DNA of 64,000 nucleotides from Porticoccus sp. (GCA_002707685.1 PANQ01000021.1:34452-98451), one strand, 5' to 3'. Shown: positions 48,445 through 57,734, numbered from the stretch's first letter. The notes: a model not told the origin generated them from the letters alone. Made by a program: numbers and translations.

Positions 48445-49477
48445 CGCTTGAGTCCTGGGTATGTGTTTGGTGACGCGACCATTCCCGTTTTACCTGCTGC
48501 AGGAACTTGGTGTTCCAGGAGCCATAGAGCTGGCCGCTATCTCGCCAGTACAAAACAAATTCCGGTACCAGGCGTTTGGCAAAATCGCGTGGGATATTCG
48601 CCAACGTCAGCACCTCAAAAAGCTCTTCCCTGGGCTGCCAGTCCGCCGCCAGTGGGCGGGGCATGGTGTCCTGCTCCATCGTGTGTGTGAATCTGGCCCA
48701 TTGGCGTTTCACATGCATGATAAAGCGGCTGTTCCAGGTGCTGGAGGATTCGCCCCGCTCCAGCCAGTAGAGGACAAACTCGGGGATGGCGTCCTCGACA
48801 AAATTACGGTTGATGGCCGCCTGTTGGGTAAGAATATCCATGGCATCCTGTGAGGGTTGCCAGTCCCGGCTCATAAGCGTGTCCTGACCGCGCTTGGCCG
48901 TTTCCGTCTGCTGTGCCCGCCAGAGACGCAGTACATGCTTGATAAATTTTGAGCCCCAGCTGTAGCGCGGCTCGCCACGCTCCGTCCAGTAAGTAATGAA
49001 CTCCGGCAACTGGTCGGCAATGAACGCCGCTGGAATGTTGTACTGGGCCAGTTGTTGCAGAACGTCATTTTCCGGTCGCCAGTCAGGGGGTATGGGCCGG
49101 GTACTTTGGTGTGCCGGGGTTGCCGGAAGTGTGGCGGGAAATTCGCCGTGCTTCGTTGTATTGGTATTGCCGGCACACTGCTCATTAAAGGCAAAGCGCA
49201 ATAGATTGCCCTCGGTCAGGGGGGGCGATGCTACCAGCAGAATGCCCTTGTCCCGAAGATTGCCGACGACTCGTTGCAGGTCAGCGAGACACCAAAAGGG
49301 GGTAAATTTCTGCAGTTGCCCGCTATCGATATTGAGCCACTCGTAGTCGCCCTGCCGTTCGGGCTTGCCATGACACATCAGCTCATTGAGTAATTGCAGT
49401 AAAACTGTCTCCTCCAGGCCAATGGTAGCGGCCAGGGAGGGAGAAATAATGAGCGGTTTTTCCGGGAGCAGTGACAT
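48353..49477 (-). CDS. DnaT-like protein with three tandem DnaT domains
   Basis: A 374-residue protein. The N-terminus (LIISPSLAATIGLEETVLLQLL...LADLQRVVGNLRDKGILLV) looks like a winged-helix replication-initiator domain. Three DnaT-type single-strand DNA-binding domains follow, at about 132-187, 205-262 and 279-335, each with the pattern DWxP...(I)PEFxxYWxxxG...WxxxF...W. E. coli DnaT has one and works in PriA-dependent replication restart. Three copies could bind longer ssDNA or bridge partners. It overlaps the lambda-P-like gene and lies two genes upstream of aceK. Confidence 0.8.
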   Translation of the reverse strand: MSLLPEKPLIISPSLAATIGLEETVLLQLLNELMCHGKPERQGDYEWLNIDSGQLQKFTPFWCLADLQRVVGNLRDKGILLVASPPLTEGNLLRFAFNEQCAGNTNTTKHGEFPATLPATPAHQSTRPIPPDWRPENDVLQQLAQYNIPAAFIADQLPEFITYWTERGEPRYSWGSKFIKHVLRLWRAQQTETAKRGQDTLMSRDWQPSQDAMDILTQQAAINRNFVEDAIPEFVLYWLERGESSSTWNSRFIMHVKRQWARFTHTMEQDTMPRPLAADWQPREELFEVLTLANIPRDFAKRLVPEFVLYWRDSGQLYGSWNTKFLQQVKREWSRHQTHTQDSSDGKQQRSDRPGSTRSRTLVDELSDRSWATP

Positions 49478-49607
49478 GCTGACACTCTATCAGAAAGCGG
49501 TGGGCAAGTTTATCGGTCGCATTCGCTCAGAGGTGGTTTTCTATGTGGTTGCCGCATCGTTACAATAGCGCTTCAAAAAAAACAACAAACAGCAAGGTGG
49601 CAATGGA

Positions 49608-51665
49608 ATGGTTCCGAAGCAGGTCAGTTTGGTAGGAAGGCGACCAGCAAGCTGGCTTTGTTGTGTCCTGTTGTCGCTCAAATGGCTGCCGGTATTGGCC
49701 GCTTCGGTCGAGGGTTATACTGAGGATGATCTGATCGCAGACATTCCGGTGGCTTTGTCTGTCACACGACTGCCCCAGTCAGTGACCGATACCTCCATGG
49801 CCGTTTCGGTTGTTGACCGATCCATGATTGAAGCGTCCGGATTTATCGAAATTCCCGATTTGCTGCGCCTTGTGCCGGGCTTTCAGGTCGGACTCAGCTG
49901 GCGTGATCACCATGCATCGGTGACCTATCACGGTCAGTCCGACGGTCTCTCGCGGCGTATGCAGGTTTTGCTCGACGGTCGTGTGGTGGTGGGATCACTG
50001 TTTGGGCTGGTGGATTGGGATCGGCTGGGAATCACTGTCGATGACATTGAGCGGATAGAGGTGGTTCGCGGTCCGGCGGGTGTTTCCTTCGGCTCCAATG
50101 CTTTCGTTGGCGTCATCAATATTGTGACCCAGAAACCCTACCACAATCCCGGCTGGCGGTTCAGCGCAACGACAGGCAGCCGCGACACCAGTCTGCTTGC
50201 CGCACGCTATGCCCATAGCGGTGATCAATTGGATTACCGGGCTTCCCTCAGTTACTTCAACACCGATGGCTTCCGCGGTGTCAATGACGAGTCGATCGCT
50301 CGTTCCGGTCGCTTTCAGGGGACTTTTCAGGCGACGCCTGAAACTTCCCTGGATTTTCAACTGGGTTACGCCGAGGGCCCCTGGGGTCGTGGCGGCAATG
50401 GTGTCTCTGTGGATCCTGTCGGCACCAAGGAAGCCAGCGAGCAATATGGCAGCCTCCGTCTGACCCGCACCACGGACCCTGGCAGTGCCTGGTATCTGCA
50501 GTTCGGCTTCAGCTCCGGTGAAGAAAACGATAAATTTTCTGCCGGGCTACTGTCGGACTTACTGGGGGTCGATCCCGCCGATATTGGTGGGGTGATCCCC
50601 GGTCAACAGGAACAGGAGGTGATTGGTCGCACCTTTGACTATCAGGTCAACCGGCGCGATATCGAGTTTCAGCAACTGTTAAATGGACAGCGCTACCGGA
50701 TTGCCTGGGGCCTGGGTTATCGCAAGGATATGGTCAATAGCCTGGAAATCGTCGGCCAAAAAGAGTGGCAGGCCATGGAGACCTATCGGGCGCAGGGTAA
50801 TATCGAGTACCGGTTGACTGATCAACTGTTGTTGAACGCCGGTGCCATATACGAAAAGAACAACATCAATCCCGGTGAGCTGTCCTGGCGGTTGGGCCTG
50901 AACTTCACCCCGATTGAGGGACATATGTTCCGGGTCTCGGTTGCGGAGAGCTGGCGGCAACCATTTCTGGTGGAGAATTTTCACAATATTGCCGTGCGGC
51001 TGAACGACGGTACCGAGATCGAAACTGTTCAGATAGCACCGGAGCCGATCGATGCAGAACGGCTGCGCAGTTACGAATTGGGTTATATCGGCAATTGGCT
51101 GGATGAGCGGTTGACCGCCGAGGTGAAATTCTACCGCGAAGAGTTTGAAGACGAGATTGAATTTGTCTGGGATCCCGCTTACCCGGAGGTGGCATCAATT
51201 TTTAATCAGGGCGCAATCCTAGACATCAATGGCGGCAGTACCGATATCGACGGGTTTGAAACTGGTGCGCGCTGGCTGGCATCCGATCGCACTCGCTTCT
51301 GGTTGTCCTATGCTTACGCCGACGCTGATCAGTCCAGTTTGCCGATGGCCTTTCGCAGCCTCTATCAAACGTCAGCGACACCACGCCATACCGCCAGTCT
51401 GTTGATGTCCCATGATTTCGGTCGCCACTGGCAGGTGAGTGCCGGTTATTACTATCTCGACGATATGGTCTGGATTCTGTGGGGCTCCGAAACCGATGCC
51501 TATCGACGGCTTGATGTGCGGATTGCCCGCCAGTTCCCGCTGCGCAATGCTGACCTGAAGCTGGAATTGATCGGTCAGAACCTCGGTGGCGATTACGTCG
51601 AGTTCAAGCAGGCCAACCGTTTTGAAACGCGGACATTTTTGCGTGCCACACTGCAGTTTCACTGA
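49608..51665 (+). CDS. TonB-dependent outer membrane receptor
   Basis: A 685-residue outer-membrane receptor. A signal peptide ends near LAASVEG, the plug domain runs to about residue 170 (VALSVTRLPQSVTDTSMAVSVVDRSMIEASG; IERIEVVRGPAGVSFGSNAFVGVINIVTQ) and a beta-barrel follows, ending in an aromatic residue pattern (FLRATLQFH). AAGGTGG lies seven bases before ATG 49608. No adjacent transporter reveals the ligand. It stands alone before radA and is unlike the btuB gene downstream in sequence. Confidence 0.88.
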   Translation: MVPKQVSLVGRRPASWLCCVLLSLKWLPVLAASVEGYTEDDLIADIPVALSVTRLPQSVTDTSMAVSVVDRSMIEASGFIEIPDLLRLVPGFQVGLSWRDHHASVTYHGQSDGLSRRMQVLLDGRVVVGSLFGLVDWDRLGITVDDIERIEVVRGPAGVSFGSNAFVGVINIVTQKPYHNPGWRFSATTGSRDTSLLAARYAHSGDQLDYRASLSYFNTDGFRGVNDESIARSGRFQGTFQATPETSLDFQLGYAEGPWGRGGNGVSVDPVGTKEASEQYGSLRLTRTTDPGSAWYLQFGFSSGEENDKFSAGLLSDLLGVDPADIGGVIPGQQEQEVIGRTFDYQVNRRDIEFQQLLNGQRYRIAWGLGYRKDMVNSLEIVGQKEWQAMETYRAQGNIEYRLTDQLLLNAGAIYEKNNINPGELSWRLGLNFTPIEGHMFRVSVAESWRQPFLVENFHNIAVRLNDGTEIETVQIAPEPIDAERLRSYELGYIGNWLDERLTAEVKFYREEFEDEIEFVWDPAYPEVASIFNQGAILDINGGSTDIDGFETGARWLASDRTRFWLSYAYADADQSSLPMAFRSLYQTSATPRHTASLLMSHDFGRHWQVSAGYYYLDDMVWILWGSETDAYRRLDVRIARQFPLRNADLKLELIGQNLGGDYVEFKQANRFETRTFLRATLQFH

Positions 51666-51739
51666 TATCCCCACGGTCAAACCCCCTGATCGGGGGGTAT
51701 CACATGGTAGACTGAAAAGCATTTTCGGGAGATTGTTAC

Positions 51740-53110
51740 TTGGCCAGAAAGAAAACCACCGCCTATGTTTGTAACGACTGTGGTGCGGATTACACCAAAT
51801 GGCAGGGGCAGTGCCCCGACTGCGGTGCATGGAATACGTTGACTGAAGTGCGTCTCGGCGCTGTTGTCACCTCGGGTAGCCGCAGTGGCGGTGGCTTTGC
51901 CGGGGCTGCCGACGGTGTGGTGAACACGCTGGCGGAAATCGATCTGGCCGATATTCCCCGTATCAGCGCGGGTAGTCAGGAGCTGGATCTGGTGCTGGGT
52001 GGTGGGCTGGTGCCCGGATCCTGCATTCTGGTGGGTGGCGAGCCGGGCGCGGGCAAAAGCACCTTGCTGCTGCAAACCCTCTGCAAACTGGCGGAGAGTC
52101 AGGTGGCGCTCTATGTCACCGGTGAAGAATCCCCGCAACAGGTCGCCATGCGGGCCCATCGCCTGGGTCTGCCGGTCAACCGGTTGCAGATCATGGCGGA
52201 AACCTCCGTGGAAACGGTCTGTGCCACTGCCGCGCGAGTGCAACCGAAGATCCTGGTGGTTGATTCCATTCAAGTCATGCAGCTTGAAGAAATCTCCTCG
52301 GCCCCCGGCAGCGTTTCGCAGGTGCGGGAATGTGCCGCGATGCTGGTTCGCTACGCGAAACAGACGGGCACAGTGCTGTTGCTGGTGGGTCATGTCACCA
52401 AGGATGGCAGTCTGGCCGGTCCCAAGGTATTGGAACACATGATCGATTGCTCGCTGATGTTAGAGGGGACCAGCGACAGTCATTTTCGCACCCTGCGCAG
52501 TCACAAAAATCGTTTCGGTGCGGTCAATGAGTTGGGCGTGTTTGCCATGACCGACAAGGGGCTGCGCGAAGTGGCAAACCCGTCTGCCATCTTTTTACAA
52601 CGGGGTGATGAGGTGGCTTCCGGCAGCGTGGTCATTGTGGTCTGGGAGGGCACCCGGCCCCTGTTGGTGGAGCTGCAGGCGCTGGTGGATGACAGTCACC
52701 TGAGCAATCCGAGGCGCGTGACCGTGGGGCTGGAGCACAATCGCCTGGCGATGCTGCTGGCGGTGTTGCACCGTCACGGCGGAATCATGGTCGGTGATCA
52801 GGACGTCTTTGTGAATGTGGTGGGTGGTGTCAAGGTATTGGAGACCAGTGCCGATCTGGCGCTGATCCTGGCGGTTATTTCCAGCTTCCGCGACCATCCG
52901 CTGCCCCGCGATCTGGTGGTCTTCGGTGAGGTGGGGCTGTCCGGTGAGATCAGGCCGGTGCAAAACGGTCAGGAACGACTGCGAGAGGCCGCCAAACACG
53001 GCTTCACGCGAGCGATTATTCCCTTTGGCAATGCCCCTCGCCAGCCGATTAGGGGGATGGAGGTGATACCGGTGCGCAAGCTGACCGATGCGCTGGATGC
53101 CCTTGGCTAA
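51740..53110 (+). CDS. radA: DNA repair protein RadA
   Basis: RadA promotes branch migration in recombination. The 456 residues contain a C4 zinc finger (C11, C14, C25, C28), Walker A GGEPGAGKST at about 99-108, the RadA signature KNRFG at 256-260 and a C-terminal Lon-protease-like domain (FGEVGLSGEIRPVQ). The start is TTG 51740 with GGGAG eight bases upstream; no ATG precedes the zinc finger. The next gene block is controlled by its own promoter. Confidence 0.96.
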   Translation: MARKKTTAYVCNDCGADYTKWQGQCPDCGAWNTLTEVRLGAVVTSGSRSGGGFAGAADGVVNTLAEIDLADIPRISAGSQELDLVLGGGLVPGSCILVGGEPGAGKSTLLLQTLCKLAESQVALYVTGEESPQQVAMRAHRLGLPVNRLQIMAETSVETVCATAARVQPKILVVDSIQVMQLEEISSAPGSVSQVRECAAMLVRYAKQTGTVLLLVGHVTKDGSLAGPKVLEHMIDCSLMLEGTSDSHFRTLRSHKNRFGAVNELGVFAMTDKGLREVANPSAIFLQRGDEVASGSVVIVVWEGTRPLLVELQALVDDSHLSNPRRVTVGLEHNRLAMLLAVLHRHGGIMVGDQDVFVNVVGGVKVLETSADLALILAVISSFRDHPLPRDLVVFGEVGLSGEIRPVQNGQERLREAAKHGFTRAIIPFGNAPRQPIRGMEVIPVRKLTDALDALG

Positions 53111-53147
53111 TGCCTCCCTGCCCGCGTCTCTCATGCAAAACCCAAAT

Positions 53148-53175
53148 TGACTTTGCCCGGCTCCGGGCGTAAATT
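53148..53175 (+). promoter_or_regulatory. Likely sigma-70 promoter of the B12 operon
   Basis: TTGACT (53148-53153) and TAAATT (53170-53175) are separated by 16 bases. The predicted start near 53182 lies just before the cobalamin riboswitch, as expected for a riboswitch leader. Confidence 0.6.
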
Positions 53176-53187
53176 CCTCCACCTTGC

Positions 53188-53415
53188 TTAGGCAACAGGT
53201 TCTCGACGCAGCGTTCAGTGCGTCGAGTGAAACGGGAAGTCGGTGCGCTACATGACGCCAGTCAAAGGCAAACCCGACACTGCCCCCGCAACGGTAATTG
53301 AGTGAACCCGCAGTACGGGTTCAAAAGCCAGATCACACAGCCACTGTGCATATGCATGGGAAGGCGATCTGGCAGGGGAAACCGCTCATGAGTCCGGAGA
53401 CCGGCCTGTCGCTAC
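53188..53415 (+). ncRNA. Cobalamin riboswitch
   Basis: The leader carries the conserved elements of the adenosylcobalamin riboswitch in order: GAAACGGGAAGTCGGTGC (53229-53246), GCCCCCGCAACGGTAA (about 53282-53297), the B12 box GCCACTG followed by TGGGAAGGC (53339-53366), and GAGTCCGGAGACCGGCCTG (about 53390-53408). It ends about 125 bases before btuB. A further imperfect hairpin at 53414-53446 (ACGCAA...AACCAC / GTGGTTGCGT) may belong to the expression platform. B12 would repress the downstream uptake genes. Confidence 0.93.
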
Positions 53416-53538
53416 GCAAACGAACCACGGGGTGTGGTTGCGTTGGTGTCGACAGTTTTTCTGTTCCATCGCCAATGATAACTCCGTGGACTGATCTCAC
53501 TCAGCACGCGTTCGGGGTCGAACGCCGGAGACCTGTCA

Positions 53539-55488
53539 ATGAAAAAACGTCCCTCCGCCAGTTGCCTGGCACTCCTTGTCATTTCCTGTGCCAGCGCTCA
53601 GGCCACAGAAACAGCAATTGACGCTGAAACCGGTAAGAATAATCTTCAGGAGGTCGTGGTCACCGCGTCTCTGGCACCGGTTCAGTTGCAGCAGACCGGT
53701 AACGCCATTCATGTTATTTCCGCCCGGGATATCGAAACCAGTGGCGCCGCTGTAGTCAGTGACCTGTTGCGCGATGTGCCCGGTGTCGCCATCAACCGAA
53801 GCGGCCCGCTCGGTTCCACGACCCAGTTGAGAATGCGTGGTGCCGAAGGCAACCATGTGCTGGTGTTGGTGGATGGCGTAGAAGTGAACGATGGTGGCCA
53901 GGCCGACGAATTTAACTGGGCTCATATGTCCACCGCCGGAATCGAGCGGATCGAAGTGGTGCGCGGTGCACAGAGCGCCCTTTGGGGCAGCGATGCGGTG
54001 GCGGGGGTGATCAATATTATTACCCGCCAGACGGAGGAGCCCTTTCAGGCACAGGTCTTCTCCGAGGGCGGTAGCCACGGCATCAATCATACCGGCTTTA
54101 CGCTCGGGGCCAGTGTCGGAACGGCCCACTTCAATCTCAGTGGATCACACCTGTCATCCGACGGCGACAACATTTCCCGTTCCGGCAGTGAAGATGACGG
54201 TTATCGCAACAGCACCCTTAATCTTAATGCCGGCTGGCGACCGCTGGACAACCTGGGACTGTCCCTGACGGCCCGCCAGACAGAGGGCGAAAATGAATTT
54301 GATGGCATTGATGACCTGATCACCGGTTTGCCGGAGGACGGCGATCTTGAGTCGGATTTCCGTCAGCGTTTTATACGCGCCCAGGCGGATTTGTCCCTGC
54401 TGGATGATCGCTGGCAGCATCGGGTCGCTCTGGCGGTCAGCCGCCACAACAATGAAAACTATACCGATGGCGAGAGCACTGGCTCGAACGCCACGCGAAA
54501 AAAACAGTACAGCTATATCACCAGTTTCAGTTGGGATGAGCAGGCCCAGCGCCTGTCGCTGCTGCTGGAACGGGAAACCGAGGATTTCCGCCAGCGAGGC
54601 CCGATTCTCTTTGGCGACCCGAATCAGAACCAGAGCCGCGAAACCGACAGTGTGGCACTGGAGTACCGGGTGGTGCTGTGGGATGACCTGACCCTGGGTG
54701 CCAGTGTGCGTCACGATGACAACAGCGAGTTTCAGAATGCCTACACGCGGCGCTTTGATGCCAGTTACCGCATCCCCGAATCGGCCACGCGTTTGCGTGC
54801 CAGCTGGGGCACAGCGGTGAAAAATCCCACCTTTTCAGAGCGCTTTGGCTTCTATACCAACTTTATCGGCAACCCCGATCTGCGTCCGGAAAAATCCACC
54901 AGTTGGGACATGGGTGTCGATCAGTCGCTGTTTGATGGCCGCTTGATGCTCGGCCTGACCTATTTTCGTGCCCGCCTGGAAAATGAAATCAACGGGTTTG
55001 TCTATGATCCGGTTGCCTTTGCCTTCACCGCAGAAAATGTCGATGGTAACAGCGACCGGCAGGGTGTGGAGCTGACCTTTGATGCCAGCCTGACACAGAC
55101 CCTGTCCCTCAAGGGCAGTTATACCTACACGGATGCCACCGAACCTAACAGTGGCGGCCGGGATGTGGATGAATTGCGCCGCCCGCGCCATCTCGGTAGC
55201 ACCACGCTGAACTGGCAGGTGGCCGAGCGCCTCAATATTGTCCTCAATGCCCAGTACAATGGCCACCAGGATGACCAGTATTTCCCGCCTTGGCCGCAGC
55301 CTTCGGCGCGTGTTGAGCTGGATGACTATACACTGGTGAATCTGAGTGCCCAGTATCAGGCGAGCAAATCACTGACCGTTTATACCCGGCTGGAAAATCT
55401 GTTGGATGAGGATTATGAGGAAGTTTTTGGCTATGAGTCGCTCGGTTTTGGCGCCATGGTCGGTGTTCGCTACAGTTTCAACCAATAA
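53539..55488 (+). CDS. btuB: TonB-dependent vitamin B12 receptor
   Basis: BtuB imports cobalamin across the outer membrane using TonB energy. The 649 residues have a signal peptide (MKKRPSASCLALLVISCASAQA), a TonB-box-like LQEVVVTAS, a plug with LRMRGAEGNHVLVLVDGVEVND and GIERIEVVRGAQSALWGSDAVAGVINIIT, and a barrel ending GVRYSFNQ. CGGAG lies about eight bases before the ATG. The cobalamin riboswitch directly upstream and the btuCDF and cobO genes downstream support the substrate. Confidence 0.93.
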   Translation: MKKRPSASCLALLVISCASAQATETAIDAETGKNNLQEVVVTASLAPVQLQQTGNAIHVISARDIETSGAAVVSDLLRDVPGVAINRSGPLGSTTQLRMRGAEGNHVLVLVDGVEVNDGGQADEFNWAHMSTAGIERIEVVRGAQSALWGSDAVAGVINIITRQTEEPFQAQVFSEGGSHGINHTGFTLGASVGTAHFNLSGSHLSSDGDNISRSGSEDDGYRNSTLNLNAGWRPLDNLGLSLTARQTEGENEFDGIDDLITGLPEDGDLESDFRQRFIRAQADLSLLDDRWQHRVALAVSRHNNENYTDGESTGSNATRKKQYSYITSFSWDEQAQRLSLLLERETEDFRQRGPILFGDPNQNQSRETDSVALEYRVVLWDDLTLGASVRHDDNSEFQNAYTRRFDASYRIPESATRLRASWGTAVKNPTFSERFGFYTNFIGNPDLRPEKSTSWDMGVDQSLFDGRLMLGLTYFRARLENEINGFVYDPVAFAFTAENVDGNSDRQGVELTFDASLTQTLSLKGSYTYTDATEPNSGGRDVDELRRPRHLGSTTLNWQVAERLNIVLNAQYNGHQDDQYFPPWPQPSARVELDDYTLVNLSAQYQASKSLTVYTRLENLLDEDYEEVFGYESLGFGAMVGVRYSFNQ

Positions 55489-55515
55489 GTCACCGGATCA
55501 GGAGGGCAGGTTGTC

Positions 55516-56211
55516 GTGACCGATTTGAGCAGACCCGGCAAAACCCGGGTGTTGTTGTCTTGGAGCAGCGGCAAGGATTCCGCCTGGACACTTTATCAGT
55601 TGCAGCGGGATCCCACCGTGGAGGTTGTCGGGTTGTTGACCACCTACAATCAGGCATTTGCCCGCTCGGCCATCCACGGTGTTCGCTTGACCCTGGTGCG
55701 CGCCCAGGCGCAGGCTGCCGGGTTGCCGCTGGTTGAAATTCCTCTGCCGTGGCCGTGCAGCAACGAACAGTATGAGCAGGCCATGCGTGCCGGGCTGGAT
55801 GAAGCCATGCAGCGATTCGTACCGGATGCGATTGCCTTCGGCGATCTGTTTCTGGAGGACATTCGCGCCTACCGCGAAAGCCGTATGGCGCAGACCGGAC
55901 TCGACGTGCTGTTTCCAATCTGGGGCACGCCGACGGATCAGTTGGCCCTGACCATGATCAGCGGCGGCCTGCAGGCCGCTGTCACCTGCCTAGATCCCGC
56001 CAGGATGCCCCAGTCACTGGCGGGCGCCGCGTTCGATCTGGATTTTCTGGCGAAGTTACCGGCAACGGTTGATCCCTGTGGGGAGAATGGTGAATTCCAC
56101 AGCTTTGCCTGGAGTGGACCGATGTTCAAATGGCCGATACGGGTTGCCGTGGGTGAAACAGTCATCCGCGAGGGATTTGTTTACACCGACCTGACGGCGG
56201 TGGTGGCTTGA
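55516..56211 (+). CDS. DUF71/COG2102 PP-loop ATPase, B12-associated subgroup
   Basis: A 231-residue ATP-pyrophosphatase of the Dph6 (diphthine-ammonia ligase) fold. The PP-loop is SWSSGKDSAWTLYQL near residue 15, and PDAIAFGDLFLEDIRAYRE follows. Bacteria lack diphthamide, and comparative genomics of DUF71 predicted that bacterial members near B12 genes act in B12 salvage; this operon fits that. AGGAGGG lies nine bases before GTG 55516. The stop overlaps the next start as TTGA. The chemical reaction is unknown. Confidence 0.85.
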   Translation: MTDLSRPGKTRVLLSWSSGKDSAWTLYQLQRDPTVEVVGLLTTYNQAFARSAIHGVRLTLVRAQAQAAGLPLVEIPLPWPCSNEQYEQAMRAGLDEAMQRFVPDAIAFGDLFLEDIRAYRESRMAQTGLDVLFPIWGTPTDQLALTMISGGLQAAVTCLDPARMPQSLAGAAFDLDFLAKLPATVDPCGENGEFHSFAWSGPMFKWPIRVAVGETVIREGFVYTDLTAVVA

Positions 56212-57131
56212 GGATTGTCTCGCTGTTGCCCAGCGCCACAGAGATCATCTGTGGCATCGGCCTCCGCGACAGCCTGGTGGGGGTCACCCATGAGTGTGAT
56301 TATCCACCCGACGTGGTGGGATTGCCCGTGGTGACTGCCTCCAGGATTCCCAAGGGGCTTGCCAGTAGTGAGATTGATACGCTGGTGAGCGACCAGCTGG
56401 AAACGGACACGGCGCTGTACAGCCTGAACGAGCCGGTGCTACGGCAGCTTGCCCCTGATTTGATCGTCACGCAGGCCCTTTGCGATGTCTGTGCGGTCTC
56501 TGCCGGTGAGGTGAACGACATGGCCTGTCAATTGCCCGGTAATGTCCGGGTGATCAATCTGGAGCCAGCCTGTTTGCGGGATGTTCTGGATACGGTGTTG
56601 CTGGTGGGTGAGGCGGCGGGTTGTACCGCGGCGGCCGCTACCTATCACGCCGAGCTCTGCCGCCGGGTCGATCGGGTGGCGGCGCGGACGGCGGCTGTGT
56701 CGGCACTGCGTCCCCGGGTGGCCATTCTGGAGTGGCTTGACCCGATCTATGATGGTGGGCACTGGTACCCGGAGCTGATCGAGCTGGCCGGTGGCATTCC
56801 CTGTTTTGGCGAACAGCAGCGGCCATCCCGCCGCCGCTCCTGGGAGGAGTTGGTGGCCGCGGTACCGGATGTGGTGGTGGTTTCGCTGTGCGGATTTGAC
56901 TTGCAGCGCACGGCCCTGGATATTCCCCTGCTGACGGGCAGGTCAGGTTACGGTATGTTGCCTGCGACAGAGTCCGGTCAGGTCTATATGGTAGACGGCA
57001 ACAGTTATTTCAGCCGACCCGGCCCCCGGCTGGTGGACAGTCTGGAAATACTGGCCAATCTGCTGCACCCCGAAATTCATCCACTGCCGCAGGGTATGAT
57101 GGGCGCAGTGAAAATTCCGAACACCCCCTGA
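56208..57131 (+). CDS. Signal-less BtuF-like cobalamin-binding protein
   Basis: A 307-residue class III periplasmic-binding-protein fold related to BtuF: MRIVSLLPSATEIICGIGLRDSLVGVTHECDYP at the N-terminus and LIVTQALCDVCAVS, GQVYMVDGNSYFSRPGPRLVDSLEIL later. It has no signal peptide, so it should stay in the cytoplasm, unlike the BtuF at 59551. The start is TTG overlapping the DUF71 stop by four bases, so the two are coupled. It may present or chaperone corrinoids for the salvage enzyme and CobO; that is inference. Confidence 0.8.
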   Translation: MRIVSLLPSATEIICGIGLRDSLVGVTHECDYPPDVVGLPVVTASRIPKGLASSEIDTLVSDQLETDTALYSLNEPVLRQLAPDLIVTQALCDVCAVSAGEVNDMACQLPGNVRVINLEPACLRDVLDTVLLVGEAAGCTAAAATYHAELCRRVDRVAARTAAVSALRPRVAILEWLDPIYDGGHWYPELIELAGGIPCFGEQQRPSRRRSWEELVAAVPDVVVVSLCGFDLQRTALDIPLLTGRSGYGMLPATESGQVYMVDGNSYFSRPGPRLVDSLEILANLLHPEIHPLPQGMMGAVKIPNTP

Positions 57132-57140
57132 GGACATGCA

Positions 57141-57734
57141 ATGACAGACAAACACCAGCAGAAGATGCAGAAGCTCAAGGAAAAAGTGGACGCCGGTATA
57201 GCGGCCGCAGACCAGGAGCGCGGTGTGATGGTTTTGCTCACAGGTGATGGCAAGGGTAAATCCAGCTCTGCCTTTGGCATGGTGATGCGGGCGTTGGGCT
57301 ATCACTACAAGGTGGGCGTGGTGCAATTCATCAAGGGCGAGCAACTCTCGGGGGAAGAGCTTTACCTGCAGGAAAAGTGCCCGGAAGTGGACTTCTACCA
57401 GATGGGCACCGGTTTTACCTGGAACACCCAGGATCGCCAGGGTGATATGGAGGCCGCCCTTCGCACCTGGCTGGTGGCCAAGCGAATGCTGGCGGATGAA
57501 AGTTTCCATCTGGTGGTGCTGGATGAGCTGACCTACATGCTCAGTTTTCAGTATCTCGATGAGGCCGAAGTGCTGGATGCATTGCGCAACCGACCGTTCA
57601 GCCAGAGTGTGGTGGTAACCGGCCGCGGTGGCGGGGCCGGGCTGCAGGCGCTGGCGGATACCGTCTCGGAGATACGGGATGTCAAGCACGCCTATCGCGC
57701 CGGTATTATGGCGCGACGCGGTGTGGACTTCTGA
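57141..57734 (+). CDS. cobO: Cob(I)yrinic acid a,c-diamide adenosyltransferase
   Basis: CobO/BtuR attaches the adenosyl group to corrinoid cobalt, making coenzyme B12 from imported corrinoids. The 197 residues carry the P-loop TGDGKGKSSSAFG (K38-K40 region), VVQFIKGEQLSGEE, and VVLDELTYMLSFQYL as the Walker B region, with VVVTGRGG near the end. It follows the signal-less BtuF-like gene by nine bases. No de novo cobalamin ring genes are in the window, so its role here is salvage. Confidence 0.95.
   Translation: MTDKHQQKMQKLKEKVDAGIAAADQERGVMVLLTGDGKGKSSSAFGMVMRALGYHYKVGVVQFIKGEQLSGEELYLQEKCPEVDFYQMGTGFTWNTQDRQGDMEAALRTWLVAKRMLADESFHLVVLDELTYMLSFQYLDEAEVLDALRNRPFSQSVVVTGRGGGAGLQALADTVSEIRDVKHAYRAGIMARRGVDF

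Noticed and set aside
51680..51698. CCCCCTGATCGGGGG-type hairpin as a terminator after the TonB receptor gene
   Set aside because: The stem is strong but no T-run follows; the next bases are TATCACATGG. It does not fit a Rho-independent terminator.
53298..53621. Open frame across the cobalamin riboswitch
   Set aside because: It is a chance frame inside a structured RNA leader and overlaps btuB in another frame.
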